Assembly (NCBI GenBank): GCA_964633445.1
Contig: CAZWFW010000001.1
Location: 6,373 to 70,372, forward strand
Length of the DNA: 64,000 nt
DNA from: CAZWFW01 sp964633445
Lineage (GTDB): Archaea > Undinarchaeota > CAZWFW01
Direction of reading: 5' to 3'
Shown here: positions 45,720 through 55,600 of the stretch, piece after piece
Numbering within the stretch: the first letter of the stretch is position 1
How the letters are laid out: each line of letters begins with the position of its first letter
The notes under the pieces: generated by a model
The model's input: only the letters and a program-made list of their open reading frames with translations
Database searches by the model: none
Told to the model about the DNA's origin: nothing
Made by a program: the position numbers and the translations under genes

Positions 45720-46457
45720 TTATTGTCCGATACTCTTAAAAATTCTTAAAAACTCCATTGGAATCACTATGGTGACATTCTTCTCCGCTGCAACCTCCGA
45801 AATTGTTTGTAAGTATCTTAAACTTGCAGCATCTACGCCAAGAATTTCAGCTGCTTGTTTTAATCTTTGCGCAGCTTGAACTTCAGCCTCAGCGGTTATT
45901 ATTCTTGCCCTTCTATCTCTTTCAGCTTCTGCAGCTCTAGCCATTGCTCTATGCATCTCCTCAGGAATCTGTACATCTTTTATCTCAACCGCTGAAACTT
46001 TTACACCCCAAGGATCTGTTGCCAAATCGATTTGCTCCTGCAATACCTGATTTATTTTCTCTCTTTCAGCAAGTACCTCATCAAGCTCTGCTTTACCAAC
46101 AACCGCTCTTAACGTAGTTTGAGCAATCTGGCTTGTTGCATACATGTAATCTTCAACCTTACAAACTGCTTTTTCTGCATCGAAGACTCTTGCGTATACT
46201 ACTGCATTGACCTTTACTGGTACATTATCCTTCGTAATGATTTCCTGGGGAGGCACATCAATTACAAATGTCCTCAGACTTATGATGTTTATCTTATCTA
46301 TTACTGGTATAACGAATATTAATCCTGGTCCCTTAACACCGTGCAACCTTCCTAGTCTAAAAACAACTGCTCTTTCATACTCTTTTAGTATCCTAATGGC
46401 TCTGCTCACTATAAAAAGCAAGATTATTAATACTGCAATTAATGTTCCCCATCCCAT
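45720..46457 (-). CDS. Slipin/stomatin-like SPFH protein
   Basis: A 245-residue SPFH protein with an N-terminal helix ([18 protein letters not shown]), then [29 protein letters not shown], typical of slipins, and a long C-terminal coiled coil ([27 protein letters not shown]). It starts directly after the NfeD gene stop; stomatin-NfeD pairs are a conserved operon, where NfeD cleaves the stomatin C-terminal region in hyperthermophiles. The expected hydrophobic cleavage-like tail ([13 protein letters not shown]) is visible. Confidence 0.95.
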   Translation of the reverse strand: MGWGTLIAVLIILLFIVSRAIRILKEYERAVVFRLGRLHGVKGPGLIFVIPVIDKINIISLRTFVIDVPPQEIITKDNVPVKVNAVVYARVFDAEKAVCKVEDYMYATSQIAQTTLRAVVGKAELDEVLAEREKINQVLQEQIDLATDPWGVKVSAVEIKDVQIPEEMHRAMARAAEAERDRRARIITAEAEVQAAQRLKQAAEILGVDAASLRYLQTISEVAAEKNVTIVIPMEFLRIFKSIGQ

Positions 46458-47717
46458 TCACATCTCCTCCACTATTAATATTAGCCCATCCTCCTTTATA
46501 TCAACTATTCTAACCTTTCTCCCTTCCTCAGCCTTACCATCTTTATTTCTAAGCACAGCATTCCAAATCTCACCTTCAACCAGAACTTTACCCTCTGGTT
46601 GTAATGTCTTAATTACTTTAGCTTCCTTACCAATCAATTCCTCCTTACCAACCTTAGGCTTACCTATCTGGGCCCTTATACCTTTATAGATTGCAAAGAT
46701 GAAAAAAGCTGCAAATGTACCAACAGTTGCAAGTATTACCTCTATGGGCAAACTCGGCATCAGAGGTTCTTTTAGAAGCATTAGAGAGCCTAGTATTATT
46801 GCTACTGAAGCACCTAATGTTAATAAGCCATGAGAAGGTACAAAGAGTTCTGCAGCGAGCATAGCTGTGCCAATCATTATAAGTAAAATCGCTGCTGCGC
46901 TAACTTCAAGAGTCCCAAAGGCGTATAAAGCCAAAATTAATAGCGTTATGCCCAGAACACCACCAATTGTTATTCCTGGAATTAATAATTCAAAAATTAG
47001 GCCGTATAAACCAAGGATAAAAAGTAGATAGGCAACAGTTGGATCCGTAATTAACCTTAGGAAGTATTCTCTTGACGTTTCTTTTATCTCGATTCTTCCT
47101 CTGGTATTTAAAGTAAAAGGCTTTCCTTTAACGGTAATGTTTTTTCCATCCAAATAATCAAGCAGGCTATCCTCGTTTTCAAAAATGCCATTTATAATGT
47201 GAGCTTTATATGCTTCATTAGCATCATATGCTTTGCTTTCATTTATCATAACCTCTATTGCGGTAGCATTTCTATTTCTTTCCTCTGCAAATGCTTTTAA
47301 CCTTGCCATATATGCCCTAGTTATTTTCTCAAGCAAAACCTCATCTTCAGCACCAACGGGATGCGCTGCACCAATTGCCGAGTTATTAGCCATTGCCGCA
47401 TAATGACTTGCAATAACAATAAATGCGCCTGCTGAAAATGCTTTCTTACCCGCAGGAACATATGTGATTATAGGAATTCTCGATTCCTCAATTTTCTCGA
47501 GAATTCTGTCAGTGGCGTCTGCTGTTCCTCCTGGGGTATTAATAATTATCAATAAAGCAGCATCCTCAGAATTTGCTAAGTTTATACATCTTTCCAAATA
47601 TTCAGCCACACCATGATCTATTACGCTATCAACCTCAGCAATGTAAACTTTAGCACAGGAAGTTTTGGAAATTAAAACTAGCATTAAGGTAAAAATGAGT
47701 ACTTGCTTGATCGTCAT
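46458..47717 (-). CDS. NfeD-type membrane-bound serine protease
   Basis: A 419-residue protein with a signal peptide, a ClpP-like N-terminal protease domain (INTPGGTADATDRIL; KKAFSAGAFIVIASHYA with the nucleophile Ser; AYDANEAYKAHIINGIFE with a candidate catalytic-dyad Lys), then four to five membrane helices, and a soluble OB-fold NfeD C-terminal domain (GKEAKVIKTLQPEGKVLVEGEIWNA). In Pyrococcus this protease cleaves stomatin; the slipin gene follows without spacer. Confidence 0.95.
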   Translation of the reverse strand: MTIKQVLIFTLMLVLISKTSCAKVYIAEVDSVIDHGVAEYLERCINLANSEDAALLIIINTPGGTADATDRILEKIEESRIPIITYVPAGKKAFSAGAFIVIASHYAAMANNSAIGAAHPVGAEDEVLLEKITRAYMARLKAFAEERNRNATAIEVMINESKAYDANEAYKAHIINGIFENEDSLLDYLDGKNITVKGKPFTLNTRGRIEIKETSREYFLRLITDPTVAYLLFILGLYGLIFELLIPGITIGGVLGITLLILALYAFGTLEVSAAAILLIMIGTAMLAAELFVPSHGLLTLGASVAIILGSLMLLKEPLMPSLPIEVILATVGTFAAFFIFAIYKGIRAQIGKPKVGKEELIGKEAKVIKTLQPEGKVLVEGEIWNAVLRNKDGKAEEGRKVRIVDIKEDGLILIVEEM

Positions 47718-47763
47718 AAGATTATTTAAGTGAATGGATAATATAATTTTATACTCATAGATT

Positions 47764-47836
47764 GGGCCCGTGGTCTAGTGGTTAGGACGTCCCGCTGACG
47801 CCGGGAAGGTCGCAGGTTCGAATCCTGCCGGGCCCA
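47764..47836 (+). tRNA. tRNA-Val (anticodon GAC)
   Basis: The plus strand folds as a full cloverleaf: acceptor GGGCCCG/CGGGCCC, D arm, anticodon stem TCCCG/CGGGA with loop CTGACGC, T arm GGTTCGAATCC, and A73. Anticodon GAC reads GUC/GUU. No intron; no encoded CCA. Confidence 0.96.
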
Positions 47837-48056
47837 TTAAAGCCAAAAAAATCTTGAATCCTAGCTTTCTTATTTTTCTAGTTTTCCCAAGATATGCTTT
47901 CGAATTCCTTGAATCTTCTCTATCTCCTTGAGTTTAGCTATCTTCTCAAAATTTTCGAAAAATCCTATCCTCAAACCGCTAGCTTTGATAGTATCTTTCA
48001 ATTCTCATTCTTATTTTTAATAAGTTTTAATTTTTATTCTGAAGATTATAATTTTT

Positions 48057-48878
48057 ATGAAGCTGCAAGAAAGAATACTTGAGCAAATAAGACTCTATGG
48101 TCCGAGTACACCTGTAGATGTTGCTCAGAGAACAAAGGAAAACTCAATAATCATTACTGCAATATTAGAAGATTTGGTGAAGCAAGGTATGCTCTTAAAA
48201 GCCAAAAAGAAGTTTGGCTCGCTTGAGATATACTATCTACCTCATCAAAAAAGTACTTTGAGGAGGGTTTTAATGGAAAGGATATACAATGAGATTGAAA
48301 AATATCTTTTGCGGAAGATAGAGGCTAGGGGTTACATTCATGAAAGCGAATTAAGTGATGAGGAAAAGAAGGCGATTTATGGGCTTGCGGATTTTGTTGA
48401 AAAGGAAAACAAATTTTGGAAGTTGAAAGGATTTGTAATACCTAAGGAAGAGATACCTGAAATCAAAACTGAGGAAGAAGTAAAAGAAAAAGTTGAGCAA
48501 GTACAAATACAACCAATTAAGAAAGAAAAGGATAAACTTCCTAAAGATGTTAAGCAAATAAAGGCAAAGGTATTGGATTGGCTTAAGGATAAAGGTGTAG
48601 AGATATTAAAGGAGGAGGAAGTGAGAAAAAATGTCTACAAGCTAGTTGCAAAGGCTCCTACAGCTTTTGGTAAACAAAAATACTATGTGTTCATCAAGAT
48701 AAAGAAGAAAGTTGCGTATCAAGACATGGCTGATATTTTGAATATTTGCATAACAGAGAAAGTGCCAATTGTTATTATAACAACTGGCGAATTTTCAAAA
48801 TCAGCGAAGGAGTTCCATAAGAAGAATTTGGGTGAGATGGTTAAACTTGTAGAACTTAAGGAAATTGACATGTCCTAA
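48057..48878 (+). CDS. Winged-helix protein with a nuclease-fold-like C-terminus, unknown
   Basis: A 273-residue protein. The N-terminus is a winged helix (PSTPVDVAQRTKENSIIITAILEDLVKQGML), followed by a charged linker with many Lys and Glu (residues 140-185). The C-terminal 90 residues (KYYVFIKIKKKVAYQDMADI; VPIVIITTGEFSKSAKEF) resemble the restriction-endonuclease-like core seen in Mrr-type proteins, but the usual catalytic Glu-x-Lys is replaced by I-K-I-K-K, so it is probably not an active nuclease. A DNA-binding regulator or structural role is likelier. Its stop is 12 bases from the convergent aIF2-gamma stop. Confidence 0.6.
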   Translation: MKLQERILEQIRLYGPSTPVDVAQRTKENSIIITAILEDLVKQGMLLKAKKKFGSLEIYYLPHQKSTLRRVLMERIYNEIEKYLLRKIEARGYIHESELSDEEKKAIYGLADFVEKENKFWKLKGFVIPKEEIPEIKTEEEVKEKVEQVQIQPIKKEKDKLPKDVKQIKAKVLDWLKDKGVEILKEEEVRKNVYKLVAKAPTAFGKQKYYVFIKIKKKVAYQDMADILNICITEKVPIVIITTGEFSKSAKEFHKKNLGEMVKLVELKEIDMS

Positions 48879-48890
48879 GGTTTTTAAGAT

Positions 48891-50111
48891 TCAGGTGAGA
48901 ACGCCGTAACCGATTAATCTCCACCTACCTTTAACTTGCCTACTTATTGTTACCCTATCCCCCTCCTCAGCACAAATTGGTAGTCTAAATACCACCTCGA
49001 CATATTCCTTTTTAACATTTTTAACTATACTCAGCGTTGTTCTCGTGCCGCAAGTTATCATTAATGGTTCGTTAACTTTCAAAGGTTCAACCTTAATCTC
49101 TTTATCCAACCCAACTACCCTCTCTAACAAATTATATTCGATTGTTGCTTGCATTAACACATCTGGCAGCTTGTCTGGTAAGCCAACAACATTACCAACT
49201 AAGGCATCGGCTTTGGTTAAGTTAGGGTCAAGATACGTGCCGATAGCTATTGAACCTCCAGCATGTACCTCTTCGAGCTTTACATCACCAGCATATAAAC
49301 TTGCTGTCTCTGTAAATAAACTTTGCCATCCCTTTCTCTCATCATATATTCCAGGCCTAATTTCTATTTCCTGCCCAACCTTTAATTTTCCTTTAATTAA
49401 ACTACCTCCGAGTACACCTCCTACAAGCTCCTCTGGAGGCATACCTGGCTTATTAACATCAAAACTTCTAGCAACATAAAATTTTGGGTTTGCATCCAGA
49501 TCACGTTTTGGTGTTGGTATGAATTCCTCAATTGCTTGAATTAATGCATCTATGTTAACCTTATGCTGTGCCGAAACCGGTATTATGGGAGCATCTTCAA
49601 TTTGCGTGTTTTCTAAAAATTTTTTTATTTCTTCATAATTCCTCAACGCTTTTTCCTTGTTAACAAGATCTATCTTATTCTGGACAACAACAACATTCTT
49701 GATTCCAGTTATCTTCAGAGCAATTAAATGTTCCTTTGTTTGAGGTTGAGGACAATGTTCGTTAGCTGCAATTATTAGCAAAGCGCCATCCATTATTGCA
49801 GCACCACTCAGCATTGTAGCCATTAGCGTTTCATGACCAGGCGCATCAACAAACGATACTCTTCTTAAAAACTCCGTTTTGCTTCCACAGTGTTCACATG
49901 TTTCCTTGGTAGTGTAAGCTTCGGGCTCCCCACATCTTGGACATTTATAAAAATTCGTATCTGCATAACCTAATTTTATTGTTATTCCACGCCTTAGCTC
50001 CTCAGAATGTGTATCCGTCCACTTTCCTGTTAATGCTTCGGTAAGTGTTGTTTTACCATGATCTATGTGACCTACTAACCCAATATTTACCTCTGGCTGC
50101 TTCTTAATCAT
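48891..50111 (-). CDS. Translation initiation factor aIF2 subunit gamma
   Basis: A 406-residue GTPase that carries initiator Met-tRNA. G1 GLVGHIDHGKTTL, a zinc ribbon (CPRCGEPEAY...CEHCGSKTEF) typical of aIF2-gamma, G3 VDAPGHE, G4 VQNKIDL, then domains II and III with ARSFDVNKPG and GGSLIKGKLKVGQEIEIRPG. The start overlaps the eS6 stop by four bases (ATGA), so the pair is translationally coupled. Confidence 0.97.
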   Translation of the reverse strand: MIKKQPEVNIGLVGHIDHGKTTLTEALTGKWTDTHSEELRRGITIKLGYADTNFYKCPRCGEPEAYTTKETCEHCGSKTEFLRRVSFVDAPGHETLMATMLSGAAIMDGALLIIAANEHCPQPQTKEHLIALKITGIKNVVVVQNKIDLVNKEKALRNYEEIKKFLENTQIEDAPIIPVSAQHKVNIDALIQAIEEFIPTPKRDLDANPKFYVARSFDVNKPGMPPEELVGGVLGGSLIKGKLKVGQEIEIRPGIYDERKGWQSLFTETASLYAGDVKLEEVHAGGSIAIGTYLDPNLTKADALVGNVVGLPDKLPDVLMQATIEYNLLERVVGLDKEIKVEPLKVNEPLMITCGTRTTLSIVKNVKKEYVEVVFRLPICAEEGDRVTISRQVKGRWRLIGYGVLT

Positions 50112-50494
50112 TTCTCTTTCTTGGGAATTAGCTCCTCAAGATTTCTCTTGCCTCTCTTAACAACAACGGTATTTATTTGAACAATATCTTGAGATATTGT
50201 ATTACCTCTTACTCTTTTTCTTCTCCTCATACCCCTCTCCTTAGGCCTATAACCTGGACCAGAAGTGAGCAAAACATATTTTACACCAGGCCCATTAATA
50301 TCCTTACGCATCGGGAAACCATCTTTATCTGTTCCGCCAGTAATTTTTAGCTTATAACCAGCTAAGCCTAAAGGGGTAGCATCAAATTCTTGCCCTATTT
50401 TCATACCTATCAAAAATTTAGCTTTGTTCTCATCCACTTCAAGCTGATGTGCCTTACCGCTTTCGGGATCTGAGATAACTATTTTGAATACCAT
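50108..50494 (-). CDS. rps6e: 30S ribosomal protein eS6
   Basis: A 128-residue ribosomal protein: MVFKIVISDPESGKAHQLEV, then the signature IGQEFDATPLGLAGYKLKITGGTDKDGFPMRKDINGPG and the tail KERGMRRRKRVRGNTIS. AGGTGGTGATATAGG lies directly before the ATG and contains a strong ribosome-binding site. It starts a two-gene unit with aIF2-gamma. Confidence 0.97.
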   Translation of the reverse strand: MVFKIVISDPESGKAHQLEVDENKAKFLIGMKIGQEFDATPLGLAGYKLKITGGTDKDGFPMRKDINGPGVKYVLLTSGPGYRPKERGMRRRKRVRGNTISQDIVQINTVVVKRGKRNLEELIPKKEK

Positions 50495-50847
50495 CCTATA
50501 TCACCACCTAAATTTTATAGACATTATTAATGTGGTCACAATTTTAATAAAATTATTCAATTCCAAAAAACTGTCAACTTACCCTAGCATAGAACAAGTT
50601 ATACAAAACACAAGCAAAAATTCGTAAATCGCTTCAAATCTTTCAAAAAGCAATTATAAATCTCCCTTAGTTATGTGTCTCATCAAGAAAAATTTTGCAT
50701 GTTGCATTCCTCAAAAGAATTTCATAATTTAACTAAATTTTTCAAAAGCATGATAGCATGACCCTCTATTGCAAAGAATTAGCTTTCTTTAAGGGCAATG
50801 TTAAGTTGACAAGTTGAAATCTCAAAGGTCTGTCCAGCAGCAAAAAA
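50495..50847. other. Intergenic region between eS6 and aIF5B
   Basis: 353 bases, AT-rich. The eS6 promoter and ribosome-binding site lie at its left end. The remainder shows no gene; a TTGATGA (minus strand near 50684) looks like a C box but has no matching D box or stem, so I do not call an RNA. Confidence 0.5.
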
Positions 50848-52587
50848 CTATACTCTTTCAATTTTTATCCTCTTTATCTCGTTAAGCAATTCTTTTTCCT
50901 CGTCGCTTAACATATTTAGCAGTTTTTCCTCAATGATACTGATATCCCTGTCCTCAAGAAAAACATAAAGCATATCTCCCTCATTTGCTTGTCTGCCAAT
51001 TGTTAAACCCTCTACTGCAATCGCAACGCGCTTGCCTTTCTTTGCCTCTTTAATATTTTCACCATGCTCCTGCATGCTTTTCAGTCTTCCTACAATTCTT
51101 CCATCTTTTCTCATTAAATAACAATTTGGTTTTAGAGTTCCGCAAATCACCTCTATACCGAAAATTGCTGGCTTACTTTGCCTAAATATATAACCTGGTA
51201 GGATCTTTATCTTTGCTGGTAGTGTAGCCTTCAGTTTTTCAATCTCCTCTTTTTTAGCCTTTTCAATCCACTTCTCGTAATCCTCCTTAAGCTTGTAAAT
51301 AACATTGCTCAGGAAAATCTTTATTTTATAATCTTCAGCAAGCTTTTTAGCGTCTTCATTGACATATACATTAAATCCAAAGATAACAGCTTTCAACGGA
51401 TCCTCAGCCCTAACACTCTTAACCTCCATGATGTCAGCTCTTGAAATATTACCGACATCTGCCTTCCTTATAGGAACTACGCCCTCAAGTAGCTTTGTTA
51501 ACGCTTCTAACGAGCCTAGAGTATCGGCTTTAACGATTGCCCCTATATTCTGCTTGTTAAATATTATTTTAGCTATTTCCTTTTGAACATCTTTACATGC
51601 TTTATCAATGTCTTTTGCGACAATTAAAGGTGAACCAGCTAGTGCTTCCTCAATATTTTTTGCGAGAATCCTTATACCTGCCGCAGCGTAAGCTTCGTCA
51701 ATTTTCCTAAATTTTCTCTCACTTTCTCTTAATTCGCTTAAAGGCTTAGGTTTAAGGATCGCCCTTATTTTCGTTATTATTGGCCCTTGCTTACCAGCCA
51801 GAACGATCGTATCCCCTTGCTTAATATGCCCATCGTAGAGAATAACGTCTAGTGCGATTCCAGCAAGCGTCTTTTTAACGTCGAGCACAACACCTTTACC
51901 AGGGCCCTTGACCTCGATTTTTAGCTTATCCTCAAGATATTTTTGTGCTAAGCCAGTTAAAATCATTAGCAACTCAGCAATACCCTCACCAGTTTTTGCT
52001 GAGATCGGCACGATGCATATCTGCTTTGTAAAATCAGTAACTCTGTCGAAGCGATCCGCATTAAAGTTATACTTTGCAAGCTCCTCAACAATCTTGTAAA
52101 TTCTCTCCTCAAGCTTTGCTACAGCATCGTCTCTTTGATTTCTCAGGTTTTGTGTAAATGGTTCATGGCTACTTTGCCAACCATCTATTAAATCAATTTT
52201 GTTTGCGGCAACAATAAAGGGAACTTTGTATTTTCTCAAAATTTCTACGCATTCAATTGTTTGGGGCTGAAAGCCTTGCACTATGTCAATTACCAAAATA
52301 GCTAAATCAGAAATTGATCCTCCTCTGGCTCTCAAATTTGTGAATGCCTCGTGTCCTGGCGTATCTATGAAGAGCAATCCAGGTATTGTTATTTTTATTT
52401 TCAAAGTCTCTAACAATCCCTTGCAAATTTTTTTAATAGCACTTATTGGTATTTCAGTAGCTCCTATATGCTGTGTTATACCTCCTGCCTCTTTTGCCGC
52501 AATTGCAGTTCCTCTAATTTTATCGAGTAGTGCTGTTTTTCCGTGATCTACATGCCCAAGCACTGTAATTATTGGCTGACGAATCAT
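50848..52587 (-). CDS. infB: Translation initiation factor aIF5B (IF2-like)
   Basis: A 579-residue GTPase for ribosomal subunit joining. G1 VLGHVDHGKTALLDKIRG, G2 region AGGITQHIGATEIP, G3 LFIDTPGHEAF, G4 VAANKIDL, G5 ISAKTGEG, followed by domain II (GVVLDVKKTLAGIALDVILYDG) and domains III-IV. It lacks the long N-terminal extension of eukaryotic eIF5B and bacterial IF2, as expected for archaea. No intein. Confidence 0.97.
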   Translation of the reverse strand: MIRQPIITVLGHVDHGKTALLDKIRGTAIAAKEAGGITQHIGATEIPISAIKKICKGLLETLKIKITIPGLLFIDTPGHEAFTNLRARGGSISDLAILVIDIVQGFQPQTIECVEILRKYKVPFIVAANKIDLIDGWQSSHEPFTQNLRNQRDDAVAKLEERIYKIVEELAKYNFNADRFDRVTDFTKQICIVPISAKTGEGIAELLMILTGLAQKYLEDKLKIEVKGPGKGVVLDVKKTLAGIALDVILYDGHIKQGDTIVLAGKQGPIITKIRAILKPKPLSELRESERKFRKIDEAYAAAGIRILAKNIEEALAGSPLIVAKDIDKACKDVQKEIAKIIFNKQNIGAIVKADTLGSLEALTKLLEGVVPIRKADVGNISRADIMEVKSVRAEDPLKAVIFGFNVYVNEDAKKLAEDYKIKIFLSNVIYKLKEDYEKWIEKAKKEEIEKLKATLPAKIKILPGYIFRQSKPAIFGIEVICGTLKPNCYLMRKDGRIVGRLKSMQEHGENIKEAKKGKRVAIAVEGLTIGRQANEGDMLYVFLEDRDISIIEEKLLNMLSDEEKELLNEIKRIKIERV

Positions 52588-52656
52588 ATTAGATTAAACT
52601 TAGGGGTTTATTTATAAAAAACTTCAAACTAAATTTATCAGCAGGAGAATATTAGC

Positions 52657-55600
52657 CTAAAATAATCTAAGTGCCCTGCACCTTGAGAAATAGGCGAGTG
52701 CCAGAATAACAGCTAAAATAATTGCATAAGTGTTTATACCACTTGCAATCTTAATCGTTACGGGAATCCAAGGAGTCACTTGAACGTCCTCCACTATATC
52801 AACACTTATTGATTTTTCAGGATAATCACATATATCGCCATAAGGGCCTTTTTCACAAACTTTAATTCCAATAGTGTCAGTACCAGCCTGTGCACCCAAT
52901 AGAGTAATAGTAACTTTAATTTCGCTAAAACCTTTTACATTCTGTATGCAGAACTCAGAAATACCACACTTAAAGATGCCTGATCCTGTATCAGGATCAG
53001 CTCCTGAAACATCCTCTATTTTAACATTACCTTTGTTTATGTCTATGGTTATCGTAATATTTCTTTCCTCCTTTAATCTTTTACCTATTTTTAGCAGAAT
53101 TTCTCTATCTTGACCCAAAGGGATTTCTACTTTAGTCTGGGAAATAGCAGCAGATATGCAAGCGCCACATCCACTATTTATTCCGCAATCTACATCCTCC
53201 TCATTGCAAATGTTATCATCCTTAATATTATTCTCGCAATGATTATCGTACCAAGTTCCATTTAAGCAAACCCCTCCTTCATATATATGGCACCAGTTAT
53301 CTGTTGGCTTGTCGCAGCATTTGTTAAAGTTAATATCCGTGTTATATGGAGAGTCATCATCCCAGTGATGTCCAAAGGCTTCGCAGATTGCCGAGTCCAG
53401 CTCTTTCTCATATTCGCTTCCCCAATATATCTTTCCAGCTGACGAATTATATCTCGATCCAGTTAGGTTAACGCATGCATATTTGGTGCCATTATATACA
53501 GTAACAATTTCATTCAAATCTTTTTCTTTAACAAAATTACTCTCATCAGAGCTCACGTCAAAGTAACACTTGTATACATAAGATTGAGTACCTTCGTCAG
53601 AATCTGAACCATAACCAGATGTTATCGTATCGTTACCTGGGCAGAGGTAGCAGTTGTAGCAAAGAGATGGCGTATCTGTTGCATTTACTCTCCAAATCTC
53701 GTTTAGTTTACATGATTTGTAAACAGTTATGGAATGCTTACTTTCCTCCTCACCAAAAGTACCATCCGTGCTTAATATGCTTAACCTTGTTTTAAGTTCA
53801 GATTGATTAACAATACCATCACCATTTTCGTCTGCTGTAAATGGTAGGTCTTCAACTTCACCAACACCACAGTGAGCTACCTCATAAAACCCTCCTCTAC
53901 TTCTTTTTATGCATTTATCGAAATTATAAAGGCATTCTGCTAAAGTTAGTGGTTCCAGATCTTGAAAGCTTGCATATGCCCACGCTTGACTGCAGTTATA
54001 AGAAATTTGCTCGGTTATGTTAAGTGATACTGTGAGGTCATCCAACCATGATAAAGCAAGATCCAACTTTATGTCTGCAATCTGGTTAATCTTAATAGTT
54101 AGATCTCCAACAAGATCGTTTTCCCAGCCTATTGTGAGATTTAATGTGATGTTGGCCAAATCCTTATTTACAGGAGAAACTTCTATAGAGTTAACACTCT
54201 CGGATGCTACACTTGGCACATATCCCTCGCAAAGGGAATATTTTTTCTCAATTTCATCTTTTAACTTGCTTTTAATTTGGGAATCAGTTACAACGCCTTT
54301 ATTTTTAATATCATTGTAAACAGTGTTGTAGTTTGTGTAGTCCTCAGCATAATTCTCAAATTCAGTGGAATTCATACCGAATATTTCAGTAGTATTTATA
54401 TCTGAAAGATTCATCATTATATTAAAGGTTTCAGTTGGTAGTGGTGAAGGAAGACTTGCAGAAACGCTTTCTATACCTCCATCTACGCCGCATTTACTCT
54501 TTATTAATGCTTCAAAAGATTTCCAATTTGAATTTATATCATTAGCTAGCTCAGTAGCATTGCAATAACCCCAGTCAGTTGCTATGAACCCACAAATTTT
54601 TGTTACTTCGTAATACGTGTCTGGTGTAACAGCTATGTTAGCTGGTGGTTTTTCAACATAGAATATTGGGTTATACGAGGGGCAAACACTTGGACTTATA
54701 TAACCAAGGGAGGTTAGTTTGTTAATCAGTTTTTGCTTTAGAACAGTTTTATCTATATAACCAGAAGAATTTAGTTCATCAAAAGTCTCATTATAATTTA
54801 CAGGATTTTCGGCATAAGTCTTGAACTCGGAGGCACTTAAGCCAAATAGTTTTGTTACGTTAACATCATCTAAAGTTAATAGAACATTAAAAGATGTATA
54901 TCCTGCAGGAACATTTGCTTGGACATCCTTAATATTTTCCTCCTTAACACCACACTCGGTAGCAATGGCACTTTTAAAACTCTGCCAATTACCATTTATA
55001 TCATTAGCTAAACTATAAGCATCACAATAACCACTCCAACTGCTACTTGTTGCTATAGAAACGCATGAGGAGTATTGAGTTACAGTTAATTCACATTCTG
55101 TAATATTTGGAGGCACTTCATGCTGTCCTAGGACAAATGATTCGGAAAAATAAATATCTCCAACTCTTTTTGGACCCTCTGTCTCGGTAGGAACATAAAT
55201 ACCTTTGGCTGTAAGATTTACCCAACCAGGAATTCCCCCACTTCTACCAATCTCAACAGTCTTGTTAATAGCTTCTATGAGCGCTCTTCTCCATGCCCAA
55301 CTTTTATACCCTTTACCTATCAATTTTAGCGTATAATTTTTCCTAAAAACTTGCTGTTCAGGAATTGTAAAATTTTCCAGAATTCCGGTATTACCTGCAG
55401 TAAGATTTAAGCTTTGATGAGCAACAAATATACCATATTCAGTGCTTAAAACATTACTGCCATCTAAAAGGCTTGCATTAACTCCTAACATTGGAATTCT
55501 GTCTACACAAGCTTCTATAAATGCTGAGAAAGTGACAGTGACATTCTCACCGGAACGCCATATATTGTTTGCATCTCTTATCCCAGGGTTGCTTAATCCA

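Noticed and set aside
50660..50720. Possible C/D box RNA (TTGATGA on the minus strand)
   Set aside because: No D box, no C'/D' pair and no terminal stem can be found at suitable distance.
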